This document shows positions 29,561 to 39,838 of a DNA stretch of 64,000 nucleotides, in pieces. Position numbers and translations under genes: made by a program. Numbering within the stretch: position 1 is the first letter of the stretch; each line of letters opens with the position of its first letter. Source of the DNA: Streptomyces rubiginosohelvolus (GTDB taxonomy: Bacteria; Actinomycetota; Actinomycetes; Streptomycetales; Streptomycetaceae). The notes under the pieces are model-generated. The model was not told the DNA's origin. It ran no database searches and saw only the letters and a program-made list of their open reading frames with translations. The stretch spans positions 294,663 to 358,662 of the forward strand of contig NZ_BMTW01000005.1 in assembly GCF_014649875.1 (NCBI RefSeq). The letters run 5' to 3'.

Positions 29561-30694
29561 ATGACCAGCGATCAGCCCGAGCACGCACGGACCGGCTCCG
29601 CGACCACGCGGACCGGCTCCGGGCCCGCGCCCACCGGCACCGACGTGGTGCTGGAAGCGCGCGGAGTCACCAAACACTTTCCCCTGCGCCGCACCGCCCG
29701 CGACCTGTTCGCCCGCGAGCGCCGCAGCGTCCACGCCGTCGACGACGTCTCGCTCCGGCTGAGACGCGGCACCGTCACGGCTCTGGTGGGGGAGTCCGGC
29801 TCGGGCAAGTCCACCGTCGCCCGCCTGCTGGCCCAGCTCCATCCGCTCACCTCGGGCGAGATACGGCTGGGCGGCGAGCCGGTGGTCGCCGGTCGCGGCC
29901 GGTCCTTCCGCCGTTACGTACGCCGGGTCCAGCTGATCTTCCAGGACCCCTTCGCCTCGCTGAACCCGGTGCACACCGTGCGCTACCACCTGACCCGCGC
30001 CCTGAAGATCCACGGCCGGGCGGGCAGCGGGGAGACGGAGCTGGAGGAGAACCTGGCCGCCCTGCTGAACCGGGTCCAGCTCACCCCGCCGCAGCAGTTC
30101 CTGGACAAGTTCCCGCACGAGCTGTCGGGCGGGCAGCGCCAGCGCGTCGCCATCGCCCGGGCCCTCGGCGCCGACCCGCAGGTCCTCCTCGCCGACGAAC
30201 CCGTCTCGATGCTCGACGTGTCGATCCGGCTCGGCGTCCTCAACCTCCTGCGCGACCTCAAGGAACGCCTCCACCTGGCGATCCTCTACATCACCCACGA
30301 CATCGCCTCCGCCCGCTACTTCGCCGACACCACCCTCGTCATGTACGCGGGCCGGATCGTCGAGGGCGGCGACAGCGAACGCGTCACCCAGCACCCCGCC
30401 CACCCCTACACCCAGCTTCTGATCGCCTCCGCGCCCGACCCGGACCGGATCGTCGCCGACGAGGAACAGGAGGAGACCGGCACCGGCGAACCGCCCTCGC
30501 TGATCACCCCGCCCGCCGGCTGCCGCTTCCACCCCCGCTGCCCGCAGGCGATGGAGCGCTGCCGCACCGAACTGCCGCCGCGCTTCGACCTGCCGGAGGG
30601 GCAGTGGGCGGCCTGCTGGCTCTACGACGGGGCGGCCGCGAACGGCACGGAACCGGTGGCGGACCGCACGGCCGTGAAGGAGGCCACCCGGTGA
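29561..30694 (+). CDS. Opp-type ABC transporter ATPase (OppF/DppF-like)
   Basis: Cytoplasmic ATPase of the importer, 377 residues. Walker A is GESGSGKST, signature LSGGQRQR, Walker [13 protein letters not shown] with H-loop THDIASA, and the oligo_HPY C-terminal segment ends [11 protein letters not shown]. About 30 low-complexity residues precede the core, so a start slightly inside is possible. It overlaps the permease start as GTGA. Confidence 0.93.
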   Translation: MTSDQPEHARTGSATTRTGSGPAPTGTDVVLEARGVTKHFPLRRTARDLFARERRSVHAVDDVSLRLRRGTVTALVGESGSGKSTVARLLAQLHPLTSGEIRLGGEPVVAGRGRSFRRYVRRVQLIFQDPFASLNPVHTVRYHLTRALKIHGRAGSGETELEENLAALLNRVQLTPPQQFLDKFPHELSGGQRQRVAIARALGADPQVLLADEPVSMLDVSIRLGVLNLLRDLKERLHLAILYITHDIASARYFADTTLVMYAGRIVEGGDSERVTQHPAHPYTQLLIASAPDPDRIVADEEQEETGTGEPPSLITPPAGCRFHPRCPQAMERCRTELPPRFDLPEGQWAACWLYDGAAANGTEPVADRTAVKEATR

Positions 30695-31671
30695 AGTACC
30701 TCCTCCAGCGCCTCGCCTTCTACGCCGTCACCGCGTGGGCCGCGATCACCATCAACTTCCTCATCCCCCGGCTCATGCCCGGCGACCCCATCCAGGCCCT
30801 GCTCAGCCGCTACCAGGGTCAGCTCGACACCAAGGCCATCGACTCGCTCAAGGCCCTCTTCGGCCTCGACGAACAGCAGTCGATGTGGCAGCAGTACACC
30901 GACTACTGGGCCCACCTCCTCGACGGCGACCTCGGCCTCTCCTTCACCTTCTTCCCCACCCCGGTCAGCGAGGTCATCGGCCAGTCCCTGCCCTGGACCC
31001 TGGCCCTGGTCGGCACGACCACGCTCATCAGCTTCGTCCTCGGCACCGGCATCGGCGTCTACAGCGGCTGGAAGCGCGGCTCCTGGCTGGACGGGCTGCT
31101 GCCCGTCACCACCTTCATCTCCTCCATCCCGTACTTCTGGCTGGGCCTCGTCGCCATCGCCGTGTTCGCCGAGAAATGGGCGCTGTTCCCCAACTCCGGC
31201 GGCTACGACAACGCCTTGGTCCCGGCCTTCGACTGGCCGTTCATCTCCAGCGCCCTCTACCACGCGGTCCTGCCCGGCGTGACGATCGTCCTCAGCGCGG
31301 TCGCCGGCTGGATCCTCGGCATGCGGAACATGATGGTCACCGTCTCCTCCGAGGACTACGTGATGGTCGCCCAGGCCAAGGGGCTCTCCGAGCGGCGCGT
31401 GATGTTCGGCTACGCGGCCCGCAACGCGGTCCTCCCCAACATCTCCGGGTTCGCCCTCTCCCTCGGCTTCATCGTCGGCGGCACGCTGCTCGTCGAGATG
31501 GTCTTCACCTACCCGGGCATCGGCTTCCAGCTGCTCCAGGCGGTCGGCGCCAAGGACTACCCCCTGATGCAGGGCGTCTTCCTCATCATCACGCTCTCCG
31601 TCCTCGCCGCGAACCTGCTCGCCGACCTCGTCTACGCCGCCCTCGACCCCCGTACCCGGAAGGAGGCATAG
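30691..31671 (+). CDS. Opp-type ABC transporter permease (OppB-like)
   Basis: Integral membrane subunit of 326 residues starting at a GTG that overlaps the ATPase stop. It shows the OppB opening helix ([20 protein letters not shown]), the N-terminal TM-N region, four to five further helices and the EAA loop ([17 protein letters not shown]). It forms a heterodimer with the next permease. Confidence 0.93.
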   Translation: MKYLLQRLAFYAVTAWAAITINFLIPRLMPGDPIQALLSRYQGQLDTKAIDSLKALFGLDEQQSMWQQYTDYWAHLLDGDLGLSFTFFPTPVSEVIGQSLPWTLALVGTTTLISFVLGTGIGVYSGWKRGSWLDGLLPVTTFISSIPYFWLGLVAIAVFAEKWALFPNSGGYDNALVPAFDWPFISSALYHAVLPGVTIVLSAVAGWILGMRNMMVTVSSEDYVMVAQAKGLSERRVMFGYAARNAVLPNISGFALSLGFIVGGTLLVEMVFTYPGIGFQLLQAVGAKDYPLMQGVFLIITLSVLAANLLADLVYAALDPRTRKEA

Positions 31672-31674
31672 GGC

Positions 31675-32679
31675 ATGTCCATCACCGCCACCGACGTCGC
31701 CGTCCTCGACGGCGCGCCCCCGCCCACGGCCCCCACCCGCCGGGCCCGGCTCCGCTTCCTGCGCGGCGGGAAGACCCGCACCGGCCTGATCATCCTGGCG
31801 TTCTTCGTCCTGCTGGCCATCGCCGGACCCTGGCTCGCCCCGTACGACCCCGACGCCATGAGCGACCAGCTGCTCCAACCGCCCTCCGGCGACCACTGGT
31901 TCGGCACCACACACACCGGGCAGGACGTCTTCTCGCAGATCCTCGTCGGCACCCGGGGCGTCCTCGTCGTCGGACTGCTCGCCGCCGCCATCGCCACCGC
32001 CCTGTCCGTCCTGATCGGGGTCAGCGCCGGATTCCTCGGCGGAGCGGTCGACGAGATCCTCTCCGCGCTCTCCAACATCTTCCTGGTGCTGCCCGGACTC
32101 CCGCTGATCATCATCGTCGCCAGCTTCGTCCCCGACACCGGCGACCTCGTCATCGCCGTCGCCATCGCCCTGACCTCCTGGGCCTGGGGATCGAGGATCC
32201 TGCGCGCCCAGACCCTGTCCCTGCGCCGCCGCGACTACGTCGAGGCGGCCCGCGCCACCGGCGAGTCGACGCCGCGCATCATCCTCTTCGAGATCCTGCC
32301 GAACCTCACCGCCGTCATCGCCTCCGGCTTCGTCGGCACGGTCATCTTCGCCGTCCTCACCGAGATCACCCTCGCCTTCATCGGCGTCGCCGACATCTCC
32401 CACTGGAACTGGGGCACCGTCCTCTTCTGGGCCCAGTCCAACCAGGCCCTCGCCCAAGGGGCCTGGTGGTGGTTCGTCCCGGCCGGCCTGTGCATCGCCC
32501 TGCTGGGCACCGCGCTCGCCCTCATCAACTTCGGCATCGACGAGTTCGTCAACCCCCGCCTGCGCACCGCCACCGGCTCCTCCCGGAAGGTGAAGATGCG
32601 CGTCGGTTTCACCCCGGTCGCCCGGAAGTCCACCGGCGAGGGACCCCGCGAGCACAGCAGCAAGGAGCCGCGAACATGA
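31675..32679 (+). CDS. Opp-type ABC transporter permease (OppC-like)
   Basis: Second membrane subunit, 334 residues, three bases after the first. Its cytoplasmic N-terminal tail is followed by a first helix (TGLIILAFFVLLAIAGPWLAP), the OppC periplasmic segment (HWFGTTHTGQDVFSQILVGT) and an EAA loop (RRDYVEAARATGEST). It overlaps the next gene as ATGA. Confidence 0.93.
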   Translation: MSITATDVAVLDGAPPPTAPTRRARLRFLRGGKTRTGLIILAFFVLLAIAGPWLAPYDPDAMSDQLLQPPSGDHWFGTTHTGQDVFSQILVGTRGVLVVGLLAAAIATALSVLIGVSAGFLGGAVDEILSALSNIFLVLPGLPLIIIVASFVPDTGDLVIAVAIALTSWAWGSRILRAQTLSLRRRDYVEAARATGESTPRIILFEILPNLTAVIASGFVGTVIFAVLTEITLAFIGVADISHWNWGTVLFWAQSNQALAQGAWWWFVPAGLCIALLGTALALINFGIDEFVNPRLRTATGSSRKVKMRVGFTPVARKSTGEGPREHSSKEPRT

Positions 32680-33662
32680 GCGCCGAGCCGGTCCTGACCA
32701 TCAGTGGACTCAACGTCGACTACGGCACCGACGCGGGCGCCGTCCACGCCCTGCGCGACATCGACCTCACCCTCCACCGGGGCGAAGTCCTCGGCCTGGC
32801 AGGGGAGTCGGGCTCCGGCAAGTCCACGCTCGCCTACGCCGTGACCCGGCTGCTGTCCCCGCCCGGCGTCATCACCGGGGGAGGGGTCCACTACCACCGC
32901 CCCGGCGGCGACCACGTCGACATCCTCTCCCTCGCCCCGCGGCAACTGCGCGCCTTCCGCTGGCAGGAGCTGTCCATCGTCTTCCAGGGTGCGATGAACT
33001 CCCTCAACCCCGTGCACACCGTCCACAGCCAGCTCACCGACGTCCTCGCCGCCCACCGCCCCGAGCTGAAGAAGCGCCAACGCACGGACCGGGCCAAGGA
33101 GTTGCTGGAGCTCGTCGGCATCTCCGCCGACCGGCTCGCCGCCTACCCGCACCAGCTCTCCGGCGGGATGCGGCAGCGCGTGATGATCGCCATGGCCCTC
33201 GCCCTGGAACCCGAGATCGTCATCATGGACGAGCCGACCACCGCGCTCGACGTCGTCATGCAACGGCAGATCCTGCGACGGCTCGTCCAGTTGAGGGAAC
33301 AGCTGAACTTCTCGGTCGTGTTCATCACCCACGACATCTCCCTCCTGATCGAATTCTCGGACCGGATCGCGATCATGTACGGGGGCCGCATCGTGGAGCA
33401 GGCGGGTGCGGCGGAGATCTACCGCGACCCCCGCCACCCCTACAGCGACGGGCTCCTGCACTCCTTCCCCGCGCTCCACGGCCCGCGCCGCGAACTGACC
33501 GGCATCCCCGGCTCCCCGCCGCATCTCTCCGCGATGCCCACCGGCTGCGCCTTCCACCCGCGCTGCGGCAAGGCCTTCGCGCCGTGCGCCGGGCAGATCC
33601 CCCTGCTCGCCCCGCCCGCCGACGGACCGGGCCGCGCGGTCGCCTGCCATCTGCACGCCTGA
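32676..33662 (+). CDS. Opp-type ABC transporter ATPase (OppD/DppD-like)
   Basis: Second ATPase of the importer, 328 residues: Walker [10 protein letters not shown], signature LSGGMRQRV, Walker B VIMDEPTTALD, and the C-terminal oligo_HPY segment (PTGCAFHPRCGKAFAPC) that can carry an Fe-S cluster in this family. The locus thus encodes a complete five-subunit importer and does not depend on a shared ATPase such as MsiK. Confidence 0.93.
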   Translation: MSAEPVLTISGLNVDYGTDAGAVHALRDIDLTLHRGEVLGLAGESGSGKSTLAYAVTRLLSPPGVITGGGVHYHRPGGDHVDILSLAPRQLRAFRWQELSIVFQGAMNSLNPVHTVHSQLTDVLAAHRPELKKRQRTDRAKELLELVGISADRLAAYPHQLSGGMRQRVMIAMALALEPEIVIMDEPTTALDVVMQRQILRRLVQLREQLNFSVVFITHDISLLIEFSDRIAIMYGGRIVEQAGAAEIYRDPRHPYSDGLLHSFPALHGPRRELTGIPGSPPHLSAMPTGCAFHPRCGKAFAPCAGQIPLLAPPADGPGRAVACHLHA

Positions 33663-33694
33663 CCAGGTCCCTCCCCTCCTACGTACGGAGACCG

Positions 33695-35110
<1,416 letters not shown>

Positions 35111-35161
35111 CGCACCGACACCCCTGATCCGTAACAACGTCCGGCACCCCCGACCCCGGAA

Positions 35162-35175
35162 AGAGAGCGCTCCCA
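35162..35175 (+). promoter_or_regulatory. CebR-like operator before the GH3 gene
   Basis: AGAGAGCGCTCCCA matches the CebR/CelR consensus TGGGAGCGCTCCCA at 12 of 14 positions and ends three bases before the GH3 start codon. A related perfect palindrome, TGAGAGCGCTCTCA, lies upstream of the GH64 gene at 62729. Confidence 0.6.
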
Positions 35176-35178
35176 AAA

Positions 35179-38100
35179 ATGTCCCGCATTCCGTACGCCC
35201 GCCCCCGCAAGGGCAGAAGCAGACCCGCGACGGCTGCCTTCGCCGCCGCGGCCGTCCTGGCCACCCTGCTCGCCGGGTCGGCCACCGGCCCCGCGGCGGC
35301 GGCCGACGAACCCGCCCCCGTCCTCATCGACCGCTTCGAGGGCGAGGTGCCGCTCGGCAACAACCCGCCCGCCGACGCCATCTTCACCTGGGGCGGCGAC
35401 GCGGACGACCACCCGCAGCTGAAGCTGGCCGAACGCGCGGACGCCCCCGAGGGTGAGCAGGTCCTCGAAGGCTCCTACGACATCAGCGCGTACGGCGGGT
35501 TCAGCCACGAGTTCGCCGTGGACACCCCGCCGCAGAACTGGACCGCCCACAAGGGCATCCGCTTCTGGTGGTACGGCCAGAACACCGCACCCCTGCCGCC
35601 CGGTTCGGGCAAGCGCGTCAACTTCGAGATCAAGGACGGCGGCGCGAACGGCGGCGCGTCCGAGCTGTGGACCACCTCCTTCACCGACGACTGGGAGGGC
35701 TGGCACCTCGTCGAGATCCCCTTCGCGGACTTCGTCTACCGGGCCGACTACCAGCCCGTCGGCGGCATCGACCAGATCCTCGGCCTCAACGAGATGTGGG
35801 GCTACGCCCTCACCCTCCCCGGCGGGGCGCCCGGAGAATTCGCCCTGGACGCGGTCGAGTTGTACGGCAAGGCGGAGCCGGCGCTCACCGCGAGCGTCGT
35901 CACCGACACGGCCGTTCGCCCGGTGAAGAACGGTGCGAGCGCGGAGCTGACGCTGTCCGTCGCCACCACCGGCTCCGTCCCCACCGAGGAGCCGGTGACC
36001 GTCACGTACGCCACCAAGGGCGGCACGGCGGAGGCCGGCAAGGACTACGCCCCGGTCACCGGCAGCCACACCTTCCCGGCCGGCACCGCGTCCGGCACCA
36101 CCCACAAGGTCACCGTCCGCACGGCGAAGGCGTCGAAGCCCGCCGAGGCGAAGACGATCCCGCTGGAGCTGACCGTCACCGGCGCGAAGGCCCCCCGGGA
36201 GAACCCGCAGGTCGTCATCGACGCCCACGGACTCCCGTACCAGAACGCCAAGCTGCCCGTGAAGCAGCGGGTGGCCGATCTGTTGGGACGCCTCTCGCTC
36301 TCCGAGAAGGCCGGCCAGATGACCCAGGCCGAGCGCAACGCGCTCCGCGCCCCCGGTGACATCGCCGCCTACGACCTCGGCTCGCTGCTCTCCGGCGGCG
36401 GCTCGGTCCCCACCCCGAACACGGCGGCCGCCTGGGCCAAGATGGTCGACGCCTACCAGCTGCGCGCCCAGGCCACCCGCTTCCAGATCCCGCTGATCTA
36501 CGGCGTGGACGCGGTGCACGGCCACAACAACGTCGTCGGCGCGACGATCATGCCGCACAACATCGGCATCGGCGCGGGCCGCGACCCGAAGAGCGCGGAG
36601 AGGACCGGCGCGATCACCGCGAAGGAAGTCCGCTCCACCGGTGTCCCGTGGGACTTCGCTCCTTGCGTCTGCGTCACCCGTGACGAGCGCTGGGGCCGCA
36701 GCTACGAGGCGTTCGGCGAGGACCCGGCGCTGGTCGAGGCCATGGAGACGGTCATCCAGGGCATGCAGGGCAGCCCGTCCGGGAAGGACCTGCACCGCAA
36801 CGACAAGGTGCTCGGCAGTGCGAAGCACTTCGTCGGCGACGGCGGTACCGAGTTCGGCTCCTCCACCACCGGCTCGTACACGACCGACCAGGGCATCACC
36901 AAGGTCACCCGCGAGGAGCTGGAGGCGGTGCACCTGTCGCCGTTCGAGGAGTCGGTGAAGCGGGGCGTCGGCACGATCATGCCCTCGTACTCCTCCCTCG
37001 ACATCCTGGGCGACGACCAGGGCCCGGTGAAGATGCACGCCAACGCCGAGATGATCAACGGCGTCCTCAAGGACCGGATGGGCTTCGAGGGCTTCGTCAT
37101 CAGCGACTGGCAGGCCATCGACCAGATCCCCGGCGACTACCCGAGCGACGTCCGTACGTCCGTCAACGCCGGACTCGACATGATCATGGTCCCGACCGCG
37201 TACCAGGACTTCACCAAGACCCTGAAGGACGAGGTCACCGCGGGCCGGATCAGCGAGGCCCGGATCGACGACGCGGTCGCCCGCATCCTCACCCAGAAGT
37301 TCCGCCTCGGCCTCTTCGAGAAGCCGTACGCGGACACCACCCACCTCGACAAGGTCGGCTCGGCCGAACACCGAGCGGTGGCCCGTGAGGCGGCCGCGAA
37401 GTCGCAGGTCCTGCTGAAGAACGACGGGGCGGTCCTGCCGCTCAAGCCGAACCAGAAGGTGTACGTCGCCGGGTCCAACGCCGACGACATCGGCAACCAG
37501 GCCGGCGGCTGGACGATCAGCTGGCAGGGCTCCTCCGGGAAGACCACCACCGGCACGACGATCCTGGAGGGCATGAAGAAGGCGGCGAAGAGCCCGGAGT
37601 CCGTCACCTACTCGCGCGACGCCTCGGCCGCCACGGACGGCCACGACGTCGGTGTGGTGGTCGTCGGCGAGACCCCGTACGCCGAAGGCATCGGGGACGT
37701 CGGCAACGGCCACGACCTGGAGCTGACGGCGGCCGACAAGGCGGCGGTCGACAAGGTCTGCGCGGCGATGAAGTGCGCGGTACTCATCGTCTCGGGCCGC
37801 CCCCAGCTCATCGGCGACCAGCTCGGGAAGATCAACGCGCTGGTGGCCTCCTGGCTGCCCGGCTCCGAGGGCGACGGCGTGGCCGACGTGCTCTACGGCA
37901 AGCGCGCCTTCACCGGGCAGCTCCCGGTGACCTGGCCGAAGTCGGAGGCCCAGCTCCCGATCAACGTCGGGGACGGGACGTACGACCCGCAGTTCCCGTA
38001 CGGCTGGGGCCTGACCACCCTGAGGAAGCCCCCGGCCGGCGGTGAGCTGACCTTGTCCGCCCTGGCTCTCGCCGCGCAGGTGGCGGAGAAGGCGAAGCTG

Positions 38101-38280
38101 GGGAAGACCCCGGCGGGCAAGGCGATCGTGGACCAGGCCCGGCTGCTGGTCCAGCAGAAGATCGGCGGAAAGTTCGGCCAGGCGGTCGCCAAGCCCTTCG
38201 CGGAGGCGGACCACCTGCTGCTCAAGGGTGACCTGACGGGCGCGGTGGCCAAGCTGCGCACGGCCTACCGAGCCGCGTAG
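35179..38280 (+). CDS. Secreted modular GH3 beta-glucosidase with N-terminal carbohydrate-binding-like module
   Basis: Exported enzyme of 1033 residues. It has a signal peptide (about 1-48), a CBM11-like beta-sandwich (about 50-230), a Calx-beta/Ig-like domain (about 235-340, VTYATKGGTAEAGKDY), GH3 N- and C-domains (about 350-950) and a helical tail. Catalytic candidates are Asp643 in FVISDW (nucleophile) and Glu in GETPYAEG (831/836, acid/base as in barley exo-glucanase I). Family members cut beta-1,3, beta-1,4 or mixed glucans from the non-reducing end. It is transcribed with or just after the GH1 gene and is probably also under the operator that abuts its start. Confidence 0.9.
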   Translation: MSRIPYARPRKGRSRPATAAFAAAAVLATLLAGSATGPAAAADEPAPVLIDRFEGEVPLGNNPPADAIFTWGGDADDHPQLKLAERADAPEGEQVLEGSYDISAYGGFSHEFAVDTPPQNWTAHKGIRFWWYGQNTAPLPPGSGKRVNFEIKDGGANGGASELWTTSFTDDWEGWHLVEIPFADFVYRADYQPVGGIDQILGLNEMWGYALTLPGGAPGEFALDAVELYGKAEPALTASVVTDTAVRPVKNGASAELTLSVATTGSVPTEEPVTVTYATKGGTAEAGKDYAPVTGSHTFPAGTASGTTHKVTVRTAKASKPAEAKTIPLELTVTGAKAPRENPQVVIDAHGLPYQNAKLPVKQRVADLLGRLSLSEKAGQMTQAERNALRAPGDIAAYDLGSLLSGGGSVPTPNTAAAWAKMVDAYQLRAQATRFQIPLIYGVDAVHGHNNVVGATIMPHNIGIGAGRDPKSAERTGAITAKEVRSTGVPWDFAPCVCVTRDERWGRSYEAFGEDPALVEAMETVIQGMQGSPSGKDLHRNDKVLGSAKHFVGDGGTEFGSSTTGSYTTDQGITKVTREELEAVHLSPFEESVKRGVGTIMPSYSSLDILGDDQGPVKMHANAEMINGVLKDRMGFEGFVISDWQAIDQIPGDYPSDVRTSVNAGLDMIMVPTAYQDFTKTLKDEVTAGRISEARIDDAVARILTQKFRLGLFEKPYADTTHLDKVGSAEHRAVAREAAAKSQVLLKNDGAVLPLKPNQKVYVAGSNADDIGNQAGGWTISWQGSSGKTTTGTTILEGMKKAAKSPESVTYSRDASAATDGHDVGVVVVGETPYAEGIGDVGNGHDLELTAADKAAVDKVCAAMKCAVLIVSGRPQLIGDQLGKINALVASWLPGSEGDGVADVLYGKRAFTGQLPVTWPKSEAQLPINVGDGTYDPQFPYGWGLTTLRKPPAGGELTLSALALAAQVAEKAKLGKTPAGKAIVDQARLLVQQKIGGKFGQAVAKPFAEADHLLLKGDLTGAVAKLRTAYRAA

Positions 38281-38290
38281 GCTCCCCGCT

Positions 38291-38327
38291 CTCCGGACGG
38301 GCGACGGCGTTCGTCGCCCGTCTGGAG
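38291..38327 (+). terminator. Terminator after the GH3 gene
   Basis: CTCCGGACGGGCGACG pairs with CGTCGCCCGTCTGGAG (one G-T), with a short GCGTT loop. Confidence 0.8.
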
Positions 38328-38338
38328 TAGCGTTAAGT

Positions 38339-39718
38339 ATGAGGAAAAGGCTCTTCCCCGCGCTGCTGGCGGGCCTGCTGCTCATCATCGCAGCGGCGGC
38401 TCTCGCCCTGACCTCGCCCGCGTCGGCGGCCCCGGCCGCCACGATCCAAGACGCCGCCCAGGCCCTGCGCGACGACCCGGTGTACGTGGACCCGGGCGCC
38501 CGCGATCAGCTCTCCGTCGCTGACGAGAAGGCCCTGGAAGACAAGATCACGGACGCCGACAAGCCGGTCTTCGTCGCCGTCCTCCCCGACACCTCCGCCT
38601 TCCCCGAGGAAGGCCTCCTCCCGACCCTGCGCAGCGACACCGGCATCACCGGCGTCTACGCGATACGCCTCGGCGACGGCTTCGACGCGGGCGCGGACCC
38701 GCAGGTCATGCCGACCCGAGCCGTCGAGAACCTCACCGCAGCCGTGGAGAACCCCACCACCGCCGGCAACGCCGACGCCCAGCTCAACGCCTTCGTCGAC
38801 CGCGCCGTCGAACAGGCCCGCGGCACCGCCCCCGCCTCCTGGTCCGGCGGCGGAGGGGCGGCCGACGAGTCCGGGGCCCCGGTCGGCGGTCTGATCACGC
38901 TCGGCGCACTCGTCGCGGCGGGCGGCGCCGGCGCCTACGCGATCTCCCGCCGGAACAAGCGCCGCAAGGAGGAAGAGGAGCGCATTGCCCTCGAAAAGCT
39001 CCGGGTCGTCGTCGACGAGGACATCACCGCGTACGGCGAAACCCTGGAACGCCTGGACTTCCACCCCGCCGAGAAGGGCGCGGACGACACCATGCGCGCC
39101 GACTACGAACGGGCCCTGGACTCCTACGAGAGCGCCAAGACCAGGATGGACCGGGCCACGCACCCCTCGGACGTCCGCGGCGTCACCCAGTCCCTGGAGG
39201 ACGGCCGCTACTCCCTCGCGGTCCTGGACGCCCGCCGCACCGGCAAGACCATCCCGGCCCGCCGCCCGCCGTGCTTCTTCGACCCCCGCCACGGCCCCTC
39301 GGTCGCCGACGTCCTCTGGACCCCGTCCGGCGGCGCGGCCCGGGAGGTCCCGGTCTGCGGCGCGGACGAGGTCCGCCTCAGCCAGGGCGAGGACCCCATG
39401 AGCCGCACGGTCGACGTCGGCGACGGCAACCGCCGCCCGTACTGGGAAGCGGGCCCGGCGTACGGCCCCTGGGCCGGCGGCTACTTCGGCGGCGGCCTGC
39501 TCCCCGGCCTCCTCGTCGGCACCATGCTCGGCTCGATGCTCGCCACCCCGGCGTACGCCTCCGAGTACGGCGGCGGTGACTTCGGCGACGGCGGCGCGGG
39601 CGGCGACTGGGGCGGCGGCGACTTCTCCGGCTCCGACTTCGACTCCTCCGGCTTCGGCGGGGGCGGCTTCGGCGACGGCGGAGGCTTCGGGGGCGGGTTC
39701 GACGGCGGGGGGTTCTGA
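38339..39718 (+). CDS. Secreted/membrane protein with TPM-like domain and Gly-rich tail
   Basis: Protein of 459 residues with a signal peptide (1-30), an extracytoplasmic TPM-like domain (about 35-165), one membrane helix (about 183-203, VGGLITLGALVAAGGAGAYAI), a charged helical region (about 205-290), a second membrane segment (about 380-405) and a Gly/Asp/Phe/Ser-rich C-terminus. It resembles actinobacterial proteins of unknown role with an N-terminal TPM fold. It is independent of the upstream operon because a terminator separates them. Confidence 0.75.
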   Translation: MRKRLFPALLAGLLLIIAAAALALTSPASAAPAATIQDAAQALRDDPVYVDPGARDQLSVADEKALEDKITDADKPVFVAVLPDTSAFPEEGLLPTLRSDTGITGVYAIRLGDGFDAGADPQVMPTRAVENLTAAVENPTTAGNADAQLNAFVDRAVEQARGTAPASWSGGGGAADESGAPVGGLITLGALVAAGGAGAYAISRRNKRRKEEEERIALEKLRVVVDEDITAYGETLERLDFHPAEKGADDTMRADYERALDSYESAKTRMDRATHPSDVRGVTQSLEDGRYSLAVLDARRTGKTIPARRPPCFFDPRHGPSVADVLWTPSGGAAREVPVCGADEVRLSQGEDPMSRTVDVGDGNRRPYWEAGPAYGPWAGGYFGGGLLPGLLVGTMLGSMLATPAYASEYGGGDFGDGGAGGDWGGGDFSGSDFDSSGFGGGGFGDGGGFGGGFDGGGF

Positions 39719-39793
39719 GCGCCCCGGGTTCCGGTGGATCCCCTCAGCCGGGGCCCGGGGTCCGGGGGCGTCCAAGGGGCACCGCTCATGCGG

Positions 39794-39832
39794 ACGGCCC
39801 CGGGAGCGGCGGAGTGCCGCCCCCGGGGCCGT
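39794..39832. terminator. Bidirectional terminator between convergent genes
   Basis: ACGGCCCCGGG...CCCGGGGCCGT arms with an inner CGGC/GCCG extension, located between the ends of the TPM-like gene and the convergent secreted-protein gene. Confidence 0.7.
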
Positions 39833-39838
39833 ACGCGC